DNA of 64,000 bases from Mycteria americana (taxonomy: Eukaryota; Chordata; Aves; Ciconiiformes; Ciconiidae), in NCBI RefSeq assembly GCF_035582795.1, contig NC_134371.1, positions 51,067,001-51,131,000 of the forward strand, read 5' to 3'. Positions within the stretch are counted from its first letter, which is position 1. Every line of letters begins with the position of its first letter. The position numbers were made by a program, and so were the translations under genes. Below, one piece after another: positions 47,253 to 59,700 of this stretch. The notes under the pieces are model-generated. The model saw only the letters and a list, made by a program, of their open reading frames with translations, was not told where the DNA came from and searched no databases.

Positions 47253-49235
47253 GTATTGACGATGGTCCAGAGTGATTTTCATTCCATATGTAACTTCAGC
47301 ACATTTGTGAATGTCAGCCGTTAGAATAATACACCATACTGATGGTCAGGGATTTGGCATTCAAGGAGGGAATGCAGGCACAGCAGAATTTGCACAAAGG
47401 CTCTGGTGATTAAAGAACACCACTGTCATATTTATTTGTTCAACTCCCACTGATTTCACACTTCTGAAGACTGGGGTATACTGTGCTTAGGACTATCACC
47501 ATAAAACGGTTTAGAGAGGAAATAGCAGTTTTAAGTGTCTGCTTTGGAGATGTAGTCTGCCAGAAGTCCCTGCTCAGCCCAGGAGGAACTTGAATGTCCT
47601 CCTGAAAGATTAAATGTCCAGGAGTTTGCAGGGACACCTGAGCAGCAGGTGCGTCATTTATACTTAAGCCTGTTGGGACTCACAGAATTGCCTTTTGCCT
47701 GCCTGCCTTGTCAGCAGGCCTTGCTCCATCTGGCAGTCGAAGCACATACAAAAGAAGCAGGAGGATGATGGGAGGGGCTCCTTGTCCTTTTCCCAGCAGA
47801 GCACAGCATGGCAGCCTGGGCTTTTTTTACATGTGCACATAACCTTGTGTGCCCGCATGGATATATACACTTGTTTCCAGCTTTGTTTGTACTTTTATTC
47901 TGGATAAAACCAGTGAGCAGAGGCCTGCTCTGCCCCACTGGGCTAGCCTACCCCTGGGGGTACCCTGCCCGCCCGAGGGCCCGTGGCACACCACCTGCCA
48001 TGGTGCCGCCCACGTCCCTCTGTGCTTCTGCTTTCTGCCACCTCTGAGAACTTCAGCCACAGCCCTTTCCTCACAGGGTTGCCCTCACAGGCTGTGGCTG
48101 AAGAGTGTCTCTGCAGGGCTAACCCAGCATGTGCCGCTTGGGCAGGGGTCAGCTCTTCCACGCACAACTGCCCACACCAAGGCTTCACAGACGGGGCTTT
48201 TATTAAACAGAAACACGGTACACAGTCACAGCGGTCAGGGTGAGAGGCTGCAGCATAGGCACACAGGAGCTGCCAGGTGCTCTGAAGACCACATTAGACC
48301 CATTATGCTGGGTTAATTAACGCAGAAGATCAGTGTAGGAGATGAAGTGGTAACGGGGAAGGCCTGGTGATGCCCTGGGCCCTGCCCAGACCAGGGGAGG
48401 CTCCAAGGGATGGCTCAGTGAGTGGCACAGGTAGGCTTGGGGCTGCCCCTGAGGTGATGCCTGATATTTATTTCACAGGGAAGCTACTGTTGTGGGTGGA
48501 GTGAATGCTGGCCAGGGGTACTGGGCATGGGGTGGCCAGGGTGCAGCAGCCAGCCCCAGCCCCTCTGCCCTCAGGAGGGCCTTTTCCTGCCAGGCAAAGC
48601 CTCACTCCTTGCAGGCAGGCCTTACTCCAGCAGGCCCCGAGTGGGCTCTGTTACCAGCATTTACTTTTAAAATTACAATAGCAGTGTGTGCCTGCTCCTC
48701 AGAGTGTCTAATTTTCAAACAGGATAACTAGTGTGGTTTGAGCCTAGTGCAGACCTGCTGGCTGGGGTTGGGTGGCCAGAGGAGGCAGCTGCTGGTGGGG
48801 TGGGAGGGCCCTGCAGCGTGGACACAGCCTGTGTGACAGGACTGTTCTTCAAGGGAAGAAACTCGGTGGCTGTTTTTATTGGTTTAAGTGTGTCTTCCCC
48901 CAGAGTGTCTCGCAACTTACTGGTATACCTCAGGGCACCGGCATTGAGCCGCTGCTCAGGCCCGAACCCCTTTGAAAACCCCTGTGCATGGCTGCATGGG
49001 AGGGTGTTCCCTGCCTCACCAGCCCCGCTTGCATCGAGCACCAGGTCAGCTGCTGATTTGGGTGAAATGCAGCTACCTCTGGGAAAATGTCACAGCTTTA
49101 AGGTGGGGAATTTTAAATGAAGAGGGGGAAAAGAAGATCTATCTGGGGAGAATCAGAACAGGCTACTGAGAGGCTGCAGTGTAAGTCTGAAGATTGGAAA
49201 TATCTCTCTCAATGTTATTACTGTGTGCCATTAAA

Positions 49236-49274
49236 AATGCATTATGCATATTACATGACTCATTATTCATGAAG
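49236..49274. promoter_or_regulatory. AT-rich cluster of POU/homeodomain-like sites
   Basis: Contains ATGCATTATGCATATTAC and CTCATTATTCATG. The reverse complement of the latter, ATGAATAATGAG, resembles POU4 (Brn-3) sites. It lies about 13 kb downstream of the GFI1 start codon in sequence that reads like a conserved non-coding element. Conservation is not testable here. Confidence 0.3.
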
Positions 49275-50818
49275 CAGGTTCCATACCTTTTGTGTGCTGG
49301 AGTAACAGTAGAAAGGGTAAGGAGAGCTGCTGGAGCACACCTTTGTTTCTTTCTGTAAATTTTTAATGACACCTCTAGCTAACCAGTTGGTGAAGCTCAG
49401 TTCCTGCATAAAAGTGGAAAGGCAGAGCTATCTACAGGACAACTAAGCCTTTCAGAAGCTAATTTGAGCTTGTGTTCATCCACACCAACGATGATTAAAT
49501 TACCTATCAAGTGTGCAGAGCTATCGGGATTCAGGACATTGAAAAACAAGGTGAATTTATCTGATTGATTTAAAAGACATGGGTGGAACAAGTGGGTTAA
49601 AAAAAGAAAAAGTCTATTCCTTACAGATATTATAAAAGTACTTCTCCTGGCATGCTAAGGAACTTGTTACTTTGCCTCCAAAAGTTGTTTTGCCTGCCCA
49701 GAAAACAAATTTATTAGTTGCAATCAAAATGCTTTATCCAAATCAGTTAGCAGGCTGAATTAATTCATGAGGCAGAAACAAAGCAACTTATTAGGTTCCA
49801 TCCTTATGCTGAGCAGAGATATTTAAAATTAAAATATGCAAACATCATCTGTGTTTCCTATACAGTCAGTTTCCAAAAGCTGATAGTAACACTCAGATTG
49901 GATATTGCAACACAAGGGAGAGAGCAGCTCTTCTGGGTCTTGCTCCTTCCTCAAGCAAAACTTTTGTTGCAGTTGATGGGGGGGGAGGGAGGAAGAGGTT
50001 TCTAGAATAAGCCCTGGGTAAAAGATTGCGAGACTCAGGCAACTGTATTTGCAAGCTGTGCTGCTGTTGCATGTTGATAAAAGAGTGCTCCTCAAGTCTC
50101 TGCATTTTCTTGCCTTAAGAGAGGAAAACCAAACAGGTCAGTTGTGTCAAATTCATCTCCAGCATGACCCCAGTTCACATCAGGAATGGATTTTGCCTTT
50201 ATTTATTATTTGGGTCTTACTCTAAACTTAATAGTGAAATATAGCTCAGCATACAGCCCTTTGAGGGAATTCTGATTTAGAAAAGCACTAAAATATGCAT
50301 GTAAGTCAATGAAGTGCTTCTCTAGCAGGGACCTTATGAGATGCCTGCTCAGAGTTAAAATTCCAGAGATTTTCCCTGCTGAATCCTAGACCTCACTCCA
50401 TTCCCAAACCACATCCTGTCTGTCTGGCATGTTTTCACCTGCAGTGGAGGTGGCTTATGAGAATGCCAAGGGTAATTGTAATTCTTCTTTATTTTTTGTT
50501 TTTAATTGTCAGTAGGATAGGGGTAATTTCCAGTGTTCTTTCCTCTGAGTAATAAAGCAATCTAAGTAGATTTAAGGCATGTAAATGTCTGTAATGCATA
50601 ATAAGGCATGTAAAGTGATGGAACCAGATTTGAAAAGATATTTGTGCATCTAAAGCTGCAGACAAGTCTGATATGTATTGGGTGTGGGTATCTAGTTGTG
50701 TCTTTGACCAATTAGTCGGGGCTGGAGGGAGGGAGAAAAAGGAAAAAAAAAAAAACATAACACACAAGTCTCAGAAAATTTCCTGAGTCTTTATCACACC
50801 AGTTTGTAATATACACCA

Positions 50819-50836
50819 CATATGGACTATAAATAG
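50819..50836. promoter_or_regulatory. E-box next to a perfect MEF2/TATA-like site
   Basis: CATATG (50819-50824) is followed by CTATAAATAG (50827-50836). The latter fits the MEF2 consensus CTA(A/T)4TAG exactly and also reads as a strong TATA box (TATAAATAG). Confidence 0.3.
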
Positions 50837-52449
50837 AGGGAGCACATAAATCTGGAAGAAAATGTTTCATACGTTATAAAAATGCTGGCCACACCTTGTT
50901 AGAATAATCTTGCCTAACGGATTAACCTGGAGCATGTGATAAATCTTTCAAATAAGGTGAAAGCAAAGCACTTTTGTGCGCTTGTTCCAACATGCTGCTT
51001 CTCATCTGGATTTTTTTGTTTTTTGGTAGAGATGACACAACAAAAAAATACTGAATATGACAAACCTAGAAAGAAAATAATGTGACAGCTAATTAAATTA
51101 TTTCCTTCTTTCAAATACCACTTTAATCCAGCCAACTTTCTGACACGTGTGATCTCCCAGCCAGCTGGATACTACTGTGTATGGGGAGCATCCACCCCCA
51201 GCTCGCAGAGGCCCAGCTTGCCAAGGCACCGGCAGAAGTTGCTGCTGCAATGCCAGACTCCTCCGCTCAAGCAGCCGAGAAGGCACCTTGGCCTCTGGCT
51301 CATCCTGCCAGCTCCCTCCTTAGGGCACGGGACAGAGGTGGCTGGTCAGCCAAGGACACTGGCAGGAGCGCAGCACAGCATGTGTTTACAATGGCCAGTA
51401 TAATCCATTGATTTAGTTATGGTAATGTAGCCAGCTGGCATTAAAGGGAAATTGTAATCCTCTGAGGTGATAGACAGTTCAGGATGAGATATGTACTTAT
51501 GTTTTACGCTTTCTCTTTTTTTTTTTTTCCTATGAATAATACATTCCCAAAACTCACTGATAGACTCAATGGGCGAGTTCAGAGGGGAAAAAGAGGTACC
51601 AGTGCAAGAGGCAGGAAGCTGAACTCCTGGAGTTCAAAAGAGTACACTCATCTGCCAAGAAAAGAGGCAAAATAGATGTCTTCAGTGTTTCATATAGGGA
51701 AGTTTAAGTATTGCAGTGAAGAGCCACAACAAATTAATTGTATTTCATTAAGTGATCACCCAGAAGAGATTAGACGTTTACTTGGTCTAAATTGCTTGCA
51801 GTGGCTGCTTCTAGCGATTAATTTACCCTGATTTAAGCCAATGGATCTTATGTTATCTGTTAAACCTGCTAAATTCCCAATTTCACAAACTGTCAGCTCT
51901 GCCTGTACTGTTGCCATTTGCCTCTCTGAAACACAGCAACATGGATAGACAGGCAGGAGGGTGAGACCAGCTCCTGAAAAGGGAATAGGTGAAAAATGGT
52001 CTTGATCCTCTTTATGCAGCTGTTCAGCTCTTTGAGCTGCCACAGGAGCGACATTTGCGGGTGTAGACATCCCTTGTATTGCACATCCAGCAGTCGGGTA
52101 GCTTGGGCCCGCTGGACTAGGATGCTCTTGCTCACACTGAGTAATAGCAGGCGTTAGTCAGGGCGCCAGCACCTTGAGCTCTGAGAGCAAAGAGCTGGGT
52201 CTTCCTGTGTGCTTGTGCCAGGCTTTGTGCTGCACAGGCCTGACCTTTGCTGAGCTCTGCCACATACTCTATGTATCTGCTGTCAGTTGGTTTTGGAATT
52301 ATTTGTGTTTTCAGTAGCTTGAATTAACATTAATAGCAATCAAGAAGAGTCTTCTTCCTGTGTGATATTTCCACTACGGCTGAGGCATTTTGCTTGTGAG
52401 CTCTGCTGCCCGAGGCTACCTCGCTCCCTCCCTGCTTGTTTGTCAAGCC

Positions 52450-52496
52450 GGGCCCGCTCCGGCAGGGCCCGCTGGCTCCGGCAGGGCTCGCTGCCG
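52450..52496. repeat. Short GC-rich tandem duplication
   Basis: Two adjacent copies of a unit of about 20 bp sharing GCTCCGGCAGGGC followed by CCGCTGG or TCGCTGC. It is isolated in otherwise moderate-GC DNA. Confidence 0.6.
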
Positions 52497-55400
52497 TTGT
52501 TTCCTACAGCAGTTTGGCAATCTCTGGACTGATTTCTGTGGCCAGTTGAGGTGGTGAGGCCGTTTGCCACCTCTCCCTTCATCCCAGGCGAGGGGGGCGA
52601 TGTTCCAGTGGGTGCTTCCGTCCCGGTTTCCCCAGCCCAAGTTGCGTCACAGACCCTTACAGGGATGGAAAAGAGCGGTTGCATTTATGGGAGGAAGGGG
52701 TTTTATGCAAGTGGGGTGAGCTCTGTCCTCTCCTACTCTTCCCTAAATTCTAAATACCTCTGTCTGAAACCTTTCACGCTGCTCACAGTGGGACTGCAGC
52801 CAGACATGGGGCCATGGAGGATCACGTGCCTGCTTAAGTGTGAAGCGCCTCAAACTGCTACGCACCAAATAATTTCAGAGGGGGAGATGTTCGACTGTTA
52901 CTTCTCTCTTTTGAGACTTCTGTGGTTTGGTTTTAACTGTGGCTCTTTCCACTTGCCATTTGGATGTCCGTTTTGTTCCTCTGCATGTTCGGTTGCTGAA
53001 ATCTCATGTTTGAGCAACTTTTTCTGTGGGCCTCTGCATGATGGAGAAGACTGCTGCAGCCTTTGTACTGATGCTCTGGCAAGGTTGAGGGCCTCATTCT
53101 CTGTGCTGGTGTTTTAGATCTCTGTAGTGGCCGGAGAGCCAAGGAGCTCTCTGCAAAATGCAGGCATAAGGAGACATGGTTCTCAACCCAGAAAGTGTGT
53201 TGGATCCTAAGGATCCCATAGAGTAAAGAGTACACAAAAGGGCAACTGCACTGGCTGGGTTGGATTCTGCCGCTGTTCATCCAAATCAGGGGAAATGCTA
53301 CAATTAGGCAGCATGACTAGACATGTAGCGTGTGTTACAGTGAGGGTGTCTGTTGTTGGTAGTGAGAGTCTCCTTGGTAAATGTTATTGCCCTCTGTGCG
53401 ATCCCTCTCCTGGTTAGCTGCATGGTGCGAGCACAGCTGATAATCAGTGAAGCTCCCTGAGGGCACAAGTATTGGCAGGTGAATCAAGTCTCTGATGGTG
53501 GTATCACTGCCTCTTGACCAGAGTGGCCAGGCAATGCTGGAGGTCTGGTGGGCTTTGTTTTGCAGGGGGGGGGATAAAAAGGTAAAGATCTCCAACAACA
53601 AAAACCCCTTGTTTCCCTGCGCTTTATTTTCCTGAATGCTGTAGAAGCCAACAAATACTGGGCCTCGCTTCCTACCCAAAAAGCTGCTTCTTATCTTTCT
53701 TCTAGCTGGGCTGCGGGTGTTGCTGTGCCTGTTCTCTGCTGCTGCTGTGGGGTGATTCAGTGCCGTGTGTTTTCCTTGACACGCCATGCTGTGAGAGACG
53801 GGGGTCATGTCTATGTGAGAGCTGGTGGCAGATGCCCTTGTTAAGAGCTGGCTCCCGCATGTGGGCTCCCAGCCAGGCTGGCGCACGGCAGGGACAGGCC
53901 TGTGACCAAACAGCCCTGCTCCTGGCCTGCCATGCATCTGGCCTGTGTTTTGGGTGCTCTGTTTCCTATTATTTCAGCCCCTTTACTCCAAAGGGGTGCT
54001 CTTATGTTTATTGTGAATAAAGGGTGGTGACTGAAATGAGGTATATGGGCTAAAGGAGCTGAAGGACCCTTTTAGCATGGCCCACAGTAGCCAGGGGACA
54101 TGGCACAATGTCTGATCGCATTGACACTGCAGCTGCCCCAGCCATGCTTCTGGGAGGTTTCATGTTCTTCACAGCATAACAAAGTATTTTGTCAACTTAA
54201 ACAAGTGTGAAATGGGCCTAATTCCTCATCCAGCAGTAAAACAGCTTTTCAAAGACACTTTTTATTGTTAGCTTCATACAAAGCCGTCTTCGTGTGACTG
54301 AGAATCTGACTTAACAGCTTTACATGATGCCCTGAAGACTGAAATTCACTTCTGTAGGACAAAACCAAACTAAAATGCCCCTTTGTGTAAAGGCTGGTTG
54401 GGGCTGAGGAGCAAGGGGAGGGGGTAGAGAAGATGCCATCACTATGAGAAAGCCATGGGCCAGGGGAGATCGTGTTTAACTCCACTGTCCACGGCAACAG
54501 AGACCTGCTAGGGATCCTTGTGCATTTGCAGTCCTATAAACTTGAAAGAGAAATTTCAAGTAGGGTAATTGCACATCTTGCTAACGGTGGTGCTCGGTTG
54601 TATGTTGTAACAGTGGTTGACAAAGAGGTGGAGGAAACTCCACCACAATACTTGAGAGAAAATGTGTGTGCAGCAAGTAAGTGCCTCTGGCACATCCAGG
54701 CTCCGGGCAGCTGTAGCCAGAAAGGTCAGGCTAAGGATTCATGAGGTGGTGCTGGAGCGCTTTGATTCCTCCATGGGAATGCCTCAGACACCTTGAAAGG
54801 GGAATATGACCTGACTATGACTTGGGAGATGGAGTACTCAAATACATGCTGTGATCCTGAGGAAGGAAAACCTAGGCTGAACTCGCTCGGACACACAGAG
54901 CTAAGAGCATGCTGGACTGTCAATAATTGGCTGGGGAGGGGGGTGTGCCAAGTGTTGCTGGTGGGGATGATGGCTCAGAAACCTCCAGGTATGAAGCATA
55001 TTGACTGTAACATATCTGAAGAGTTTCCTTGCAGGGGGAGACCTCAAAATGGCCCTTCTGGCTTTACAGCTGCATTAGGAGGCTCTGCATGCTGCTGTGA
55101 CACTGTGTCTTGAGCTTAATTACCTTACCATGAGTACAGACAAGTGTCTTTCTAGGGGCTCCTCTAAAATAACCTTAATTCCTGAACCCATGGTATATCA
55201 CTGTGACGTGTCTTGGCCTCTGGTAGTGGACTTGTGTCACAAGGGAATATTTTCAAGGAAACATACGGCCAAAGTTTCAATCTCTTTTCTAGTGCTGGTT
55301 TAACTGATCATCTTGTTGAAACCAATCTGTAACTCCCCTTTTGGGGGGTGTGATGTTTCTGCAGCTCCCAGGTGTTACCAGATTGATTTCAATGCAAGCT

Positions 55401-56532
55401 TAGTGTCTGAGTAAAGTTTTCAGGGTTAGTTTCTCACAGGGATTCACAGCGAGCCTGTAGGTAAGCTGTCTGGAGGGATAGGTTGGCTGCTGTGGTGGTC
55501 TTTCATGACCAGGAAAGCTCCAACACCCCTGAATTTCCAGTGGGGTTGGGAGGCAGTCCATTAGAGGTAGGTGTACATGCAGATCAGTGTGCGGCTTGCA
55601 CATTTTTGTTGCTCTGGGCAATATCTGTTGACTGTTCAGAGGGCACGAGATCTCCAGGTGTCAGGTGTTGTATATCTGATGAAGAGATTCACTTGTGGAA
55701 AAAGACTCAGTACTTCTCAAGTGCTGCCTGGGATGTGTTGCAGACTCAAAGAGGATTATTTTAAGAAAGGTGGTCAAAGAGCATTGCTATGGATTTACAG
55801 TCCAACAGTCCCAAACAATTCTGTTCTGTACACACTTCTACCTATTGAGTTTGGCCCTAAGTTGTCCAGAAAACAAATATTTCACTAGGATTCTTCCTGT
55901 GAATATATACTGAACACAAGTCCAGTTTTTTTCTTTTCTTCTATGCTTACTTAGTAAATATGGAAAAGAACCTCTTTTCACACTCCTGTTCCTTCTGAAA
56001 GGCCCCTAAAATGAATGCCCATCGACTCCCAAAATGAAACTATTGGACAAAAGGAATACCCATAGGTTACTGAATGGTGCTGAAGTGCTTTTGCTCTAGT
56101 TCATATGTTGCTTTCCCTCCCTCCCCTGCTTCCCATAACGCAAGCTCTGCAACTGCCAAAGCCATGCCTGACCGATGATTTTTAGTAGGAGAGAGTAGAT
56201 GCACACGGGGAATTGACACTCAGGATGGGGAGGGACCTAAGAATTGAAAACTGAAGCAACTTAAACCACTTAAAATTACCTCTCTGTTGCTTTCAGCCTT
56301 CTGACAAAAGCTGTTTCTCTGCTTAGATATGTGCTTTTTACTAGAACTCTTTCTAATAAGCTGGGGCAAGAGAAATAGGAGAGGAGGGGGCAGTTACCTT
56401 CCCTTCCCTTGGAACACTGTCAGCATTCCCAAAAGCTGCTGTCAGCTGGGAGCCGGGGAAATGGTGCCCGAGTTCTTGGAAAAAGCAGGCCCAGCATTAG
56501 ATGCCAAGTACTTTGGAGGACCTGTCCTGAAG

Positions 56533-56737
56533 TGATAAGGGCAGTAATTTCTTCTTCACCTGACAGACCTTTTTGGATCTCTTCAGGGCAGGAATGTACG
56601 GACTCCTTAACGTACTCACCAGTGATCCGCAGCCCTTCAGCTATCATGTGGGCGAGTTGCAGATGCAGGAATGCACGTGTGTGCACACAGTTTTACTGTG
56701 CGTTGCGGCACTTACAGCTGGCTTTCTTCCTGTGGTT
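56533..56737. promoter_or_regulatory. Candidate haematopoietic enhancer of GFI1
   Basis: Within 205 bp: GATA site TGATAAGG (56533-56540); E-box CACCTG (56557-56562); two AGGAATG ETS-type cores (GGAA at 56591 and 56668); TATC with overlapping CATGTG E-box (56642-56650); CACGTG (56674-56679); CAGCTG (56715-56720); and an adjacent ETS-RUNX composite TTCCTGTGGTT (56727-56737). This combination is typical of SCL/GATA2/ETS/RUNX1-bound blood enhancers. Motif matches are direct; function is inferred. Confidence 0.4.
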
Positions 56738-59700
56738 AAAACCTTCACACGCGGTTCTTGGGATCTGAGCACAATGCGAACAACCTTGCAAAGTAAACAC
56801 ATCCACCTAGAATTTTTATTTTCCCAAATCACTCCCTTAGCTAATGTTTCAAAGATATATACGCACCACATCTGGTGCAAACCAAATATTTTCAGTCTGT
56901 TGGATCCAAGTCAATATTTGCCCAAGGTATTACAAAGACAGTCATGAAGTTCTGACTAAAGGGAAAAGTGCCCTTGTTGAGGATTGGTCTTGGACTTACA
57001 TGTGGGCAAAGGGACCCAGAGCTTTGCGATAGAGCGTCTCTGACACCGCCGGTCGTGCACTGCTGCTGCTAGCAATAGTTTCAGATGGTCCCCTGGATGA
57101 CTGGCCCCTGTACGCTTGTGCAGACAGGGCCTGACTCATCGCTGGTGCTGCTGGCATCATAACACTGCTTGTGCACCTTCTCCGACCTGCTGGGCATTCC
57201 CCTGGGGCCGCCAGATGTGGTGGAGACATTTGCAGCGGAGGGCTCCTTGCTGGAGCAAAGGCAGTGAATAAATCAGTGCAATCTGCCATGCTGGTTGTGC
57301 TCCTGTTCCAGATTTTTGCACCAAACTGTTTATTTTGTGTGACTTGCAGGTTCCTGGTGCCACTGCAGTCTCTGTGTAGGCTTCCTGCCGACACACATGT
57401 ACTTGCAGTTGAGTTATGGAAGTTGGCCTAATTCAGAGCTGAATCAATCCTAGAAATGGTATTAAAATCTGACTTGCCTTTTGGTCAATTGAGACTTGCT
57501 TGGGTAAACAAAGGTCAAATCTTTAGTTTCTTTTTTGGTATTTACATAGTTCTGTATATAGGCAAACTCCCAGTGCCCTAGGAGCATTTAGGAGCTGACT
57601 CACATGTGACAAATTTGTCTTACTCTAACTGAAATCAAAGAGCAAGAACCTGACTGTGGGATGACCTACATCTAATCTGTCATATTTAGGGTAAATCTGA
57701 GTGGTCTGTGCTCTAAACTGAACTGAACCTGTTTGCAGCTCCATAACCCAGTCAATAATATGTGCACTGCATCTAACTGGTACAGCAAGAGTCCCACTGG
57801 TGCTGGCGGGGTGTTTCTGCAGGCTAAACTAAGCAACAATCAGTCTACTGGGGGAAAACGGTTATTTCCTGGTCACTGCTGACTATTGGAAATGCCAGGT
57901 CAGTAGGCGTTGCTCTTATCTCCAGTACTTCTGCTGCAATTCTGCGTGGCTCAGCACATTTTGGGTTTGTGCTTATGGCAGCATCTGTTTTTCACTCTGC
58001 TCTTCCTCAAGGACGGGAACTAACATAACAGTAAGGGCTACTCTTAAACCCTCCAGGAGAAAGAACTGGCGCTCAGTAGCTGCACACCAGATTGTGGTCA
58101 GCCTGAAATTCATTGCATTAAACTGGAAGTGGCATATCCAATGCTGTCACAAAACAGTTAATCCTCAGAAACCAGGGTGAAGGATGAACCCATTCCTGAT
58201 CGAAACTGACCTCAGTGGAGAGGGGAGGTTACTGTGTGACAGGAGCCTCCTTGCAGTGGGATTACACCCTGCCTAAATGCTCTGTGCTTTGGAGTGCGGG
58301 TTGGTCCAATTAGCAGAATGTGCACAGCAGGGTTTGACGAGTCCTCTCCTCTTTTGTAGCAGGTATTTATTGCAAATGCCTTTTTTGCATCTCTTTGTTG
58401 CATTTTAAAAGCAGAATTGTTCGGTGTGGGCTTTTTTTCTTGCAGGTGACTTAGCAGTCTTTACATGCTAAGATAAGTTATTCCTGGTGATTGCTGTATG
58501 TTATGACTATAGGAAATGCCACATGTTTAAAAGTTGCCTACCAGTTGGTGTTATGGTCCCTGTTCTCAGTTGCCTATAACTGTCAGACTAACAAAGGAGA
58601 TGGAACTCTCTTATGTCAGTGCTTGAACTTTTATGTTGCTGTTTGCTTGGGTTACAGGCAGTCACTGTGGTTCAGCAATCTCTGAGAACGAGGTCTTGAG
58701 GAAAGGTCGCTGGCTCTGTGCCCTTCTCTTGATGAAGCTGCAGTTCCCTCTCGTGGCACGTTGGGTGGGATGTCTTCCCTTCTCTCCACACTCCCGTTTG
58801 GAGGGTCCCCACAGAACTGCTTTGTCCTGAGGAGGGAAAAGCACCTGAAAGAGTTCATCCCTCTCAAGCTGCTCTTCTGAGCAGGGCACTTTGTTCCTTC
58901 ACCTCCAAGTGTGTGAAGGGAAATGACACCTATACCTGGGTAGACTACGGAGTATGGACGTTCCTTAACGACCAGTTACCTCTACATCATGCTTGTACCT
59001 GCATGCCTGCGAGTGATGTCTGGATGGCACCACTGGGTTTGCTGCAGTCCCTTCCTACAGCAAAGCAGGGACTCTCCACTATGTACCAGGGAATCACTGT
59101 GCAGCTGGCTTCAGCTACAGACTTGAGGCTGGCACACAGACCAGAGGTCTTTTGACTCCTGCTGTGTTGGTGGTGGGTAAGAGTTTGGTACCTCTGCTGC
59201 TCTTTCATTGCTCCAGGACATTGGGATCAAGGCTGTAGCAAAGATCTTGGGTTTAGTATCAGGGTTCTACCTCTGTCCAACCTGCAAGACCTACTGCAAA
59301 CTGTGAACCCACAATTCATGCAGGTTTGGTGCAGACTTTCAAGGTCTCTGCAGCTAAATTTCCTTAAGATGATTCCTTGCATTGAGGAGGCAGAGGTGAG
59401 AGCAGGCAGGCTACCTCCAGGGTCCCCCTCCTCGCATGGCCTCAGGACACTGAGTGCCAGGGAGAGAAGGGTGGGACAAATCACCTAATACAGGTGGAGG
59501 ACTCCTGGAGCATAGGGGAGCAAGGGCAGGTTAAAATGAGGAGACTCTGAAATCTGGGGCAAGGACCCCGGAATTGGAAATGAGCAGGGACTCGAGCAGT
59601 GCATGACTTGAGGGAGCTGGGGCTTGGAAGCTACAGTCAGGCTGTAAAAGGAGCCTCATTGCCACACAACAGCTTTTCTACTAATGGGTTTAGGGGTTTC

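Larger units (their letters stand above)
46081..47270 (+). other. GFI1: GFI1 3' UTR
   Basis: About 1.2 kb from the stop to just past AATAAA at 47247-47252. It includes a fragment of an old palindromic repeat (46650-46700), a Pumilio-like word TGTATATC (47019-47026) and several ATTTA-type AU-rich words near the end. The exact cleavage site is not resolvable. Confidence 0.75.

Noticed and set aside
53335..53937. 200-codon - strand open frame
   Set aside because: No recognisable domain, no splice or promoter context, mixed composition. A frame of this length in moderate-GC DNA can be chance. Database search or RNA-seq would overturn this.
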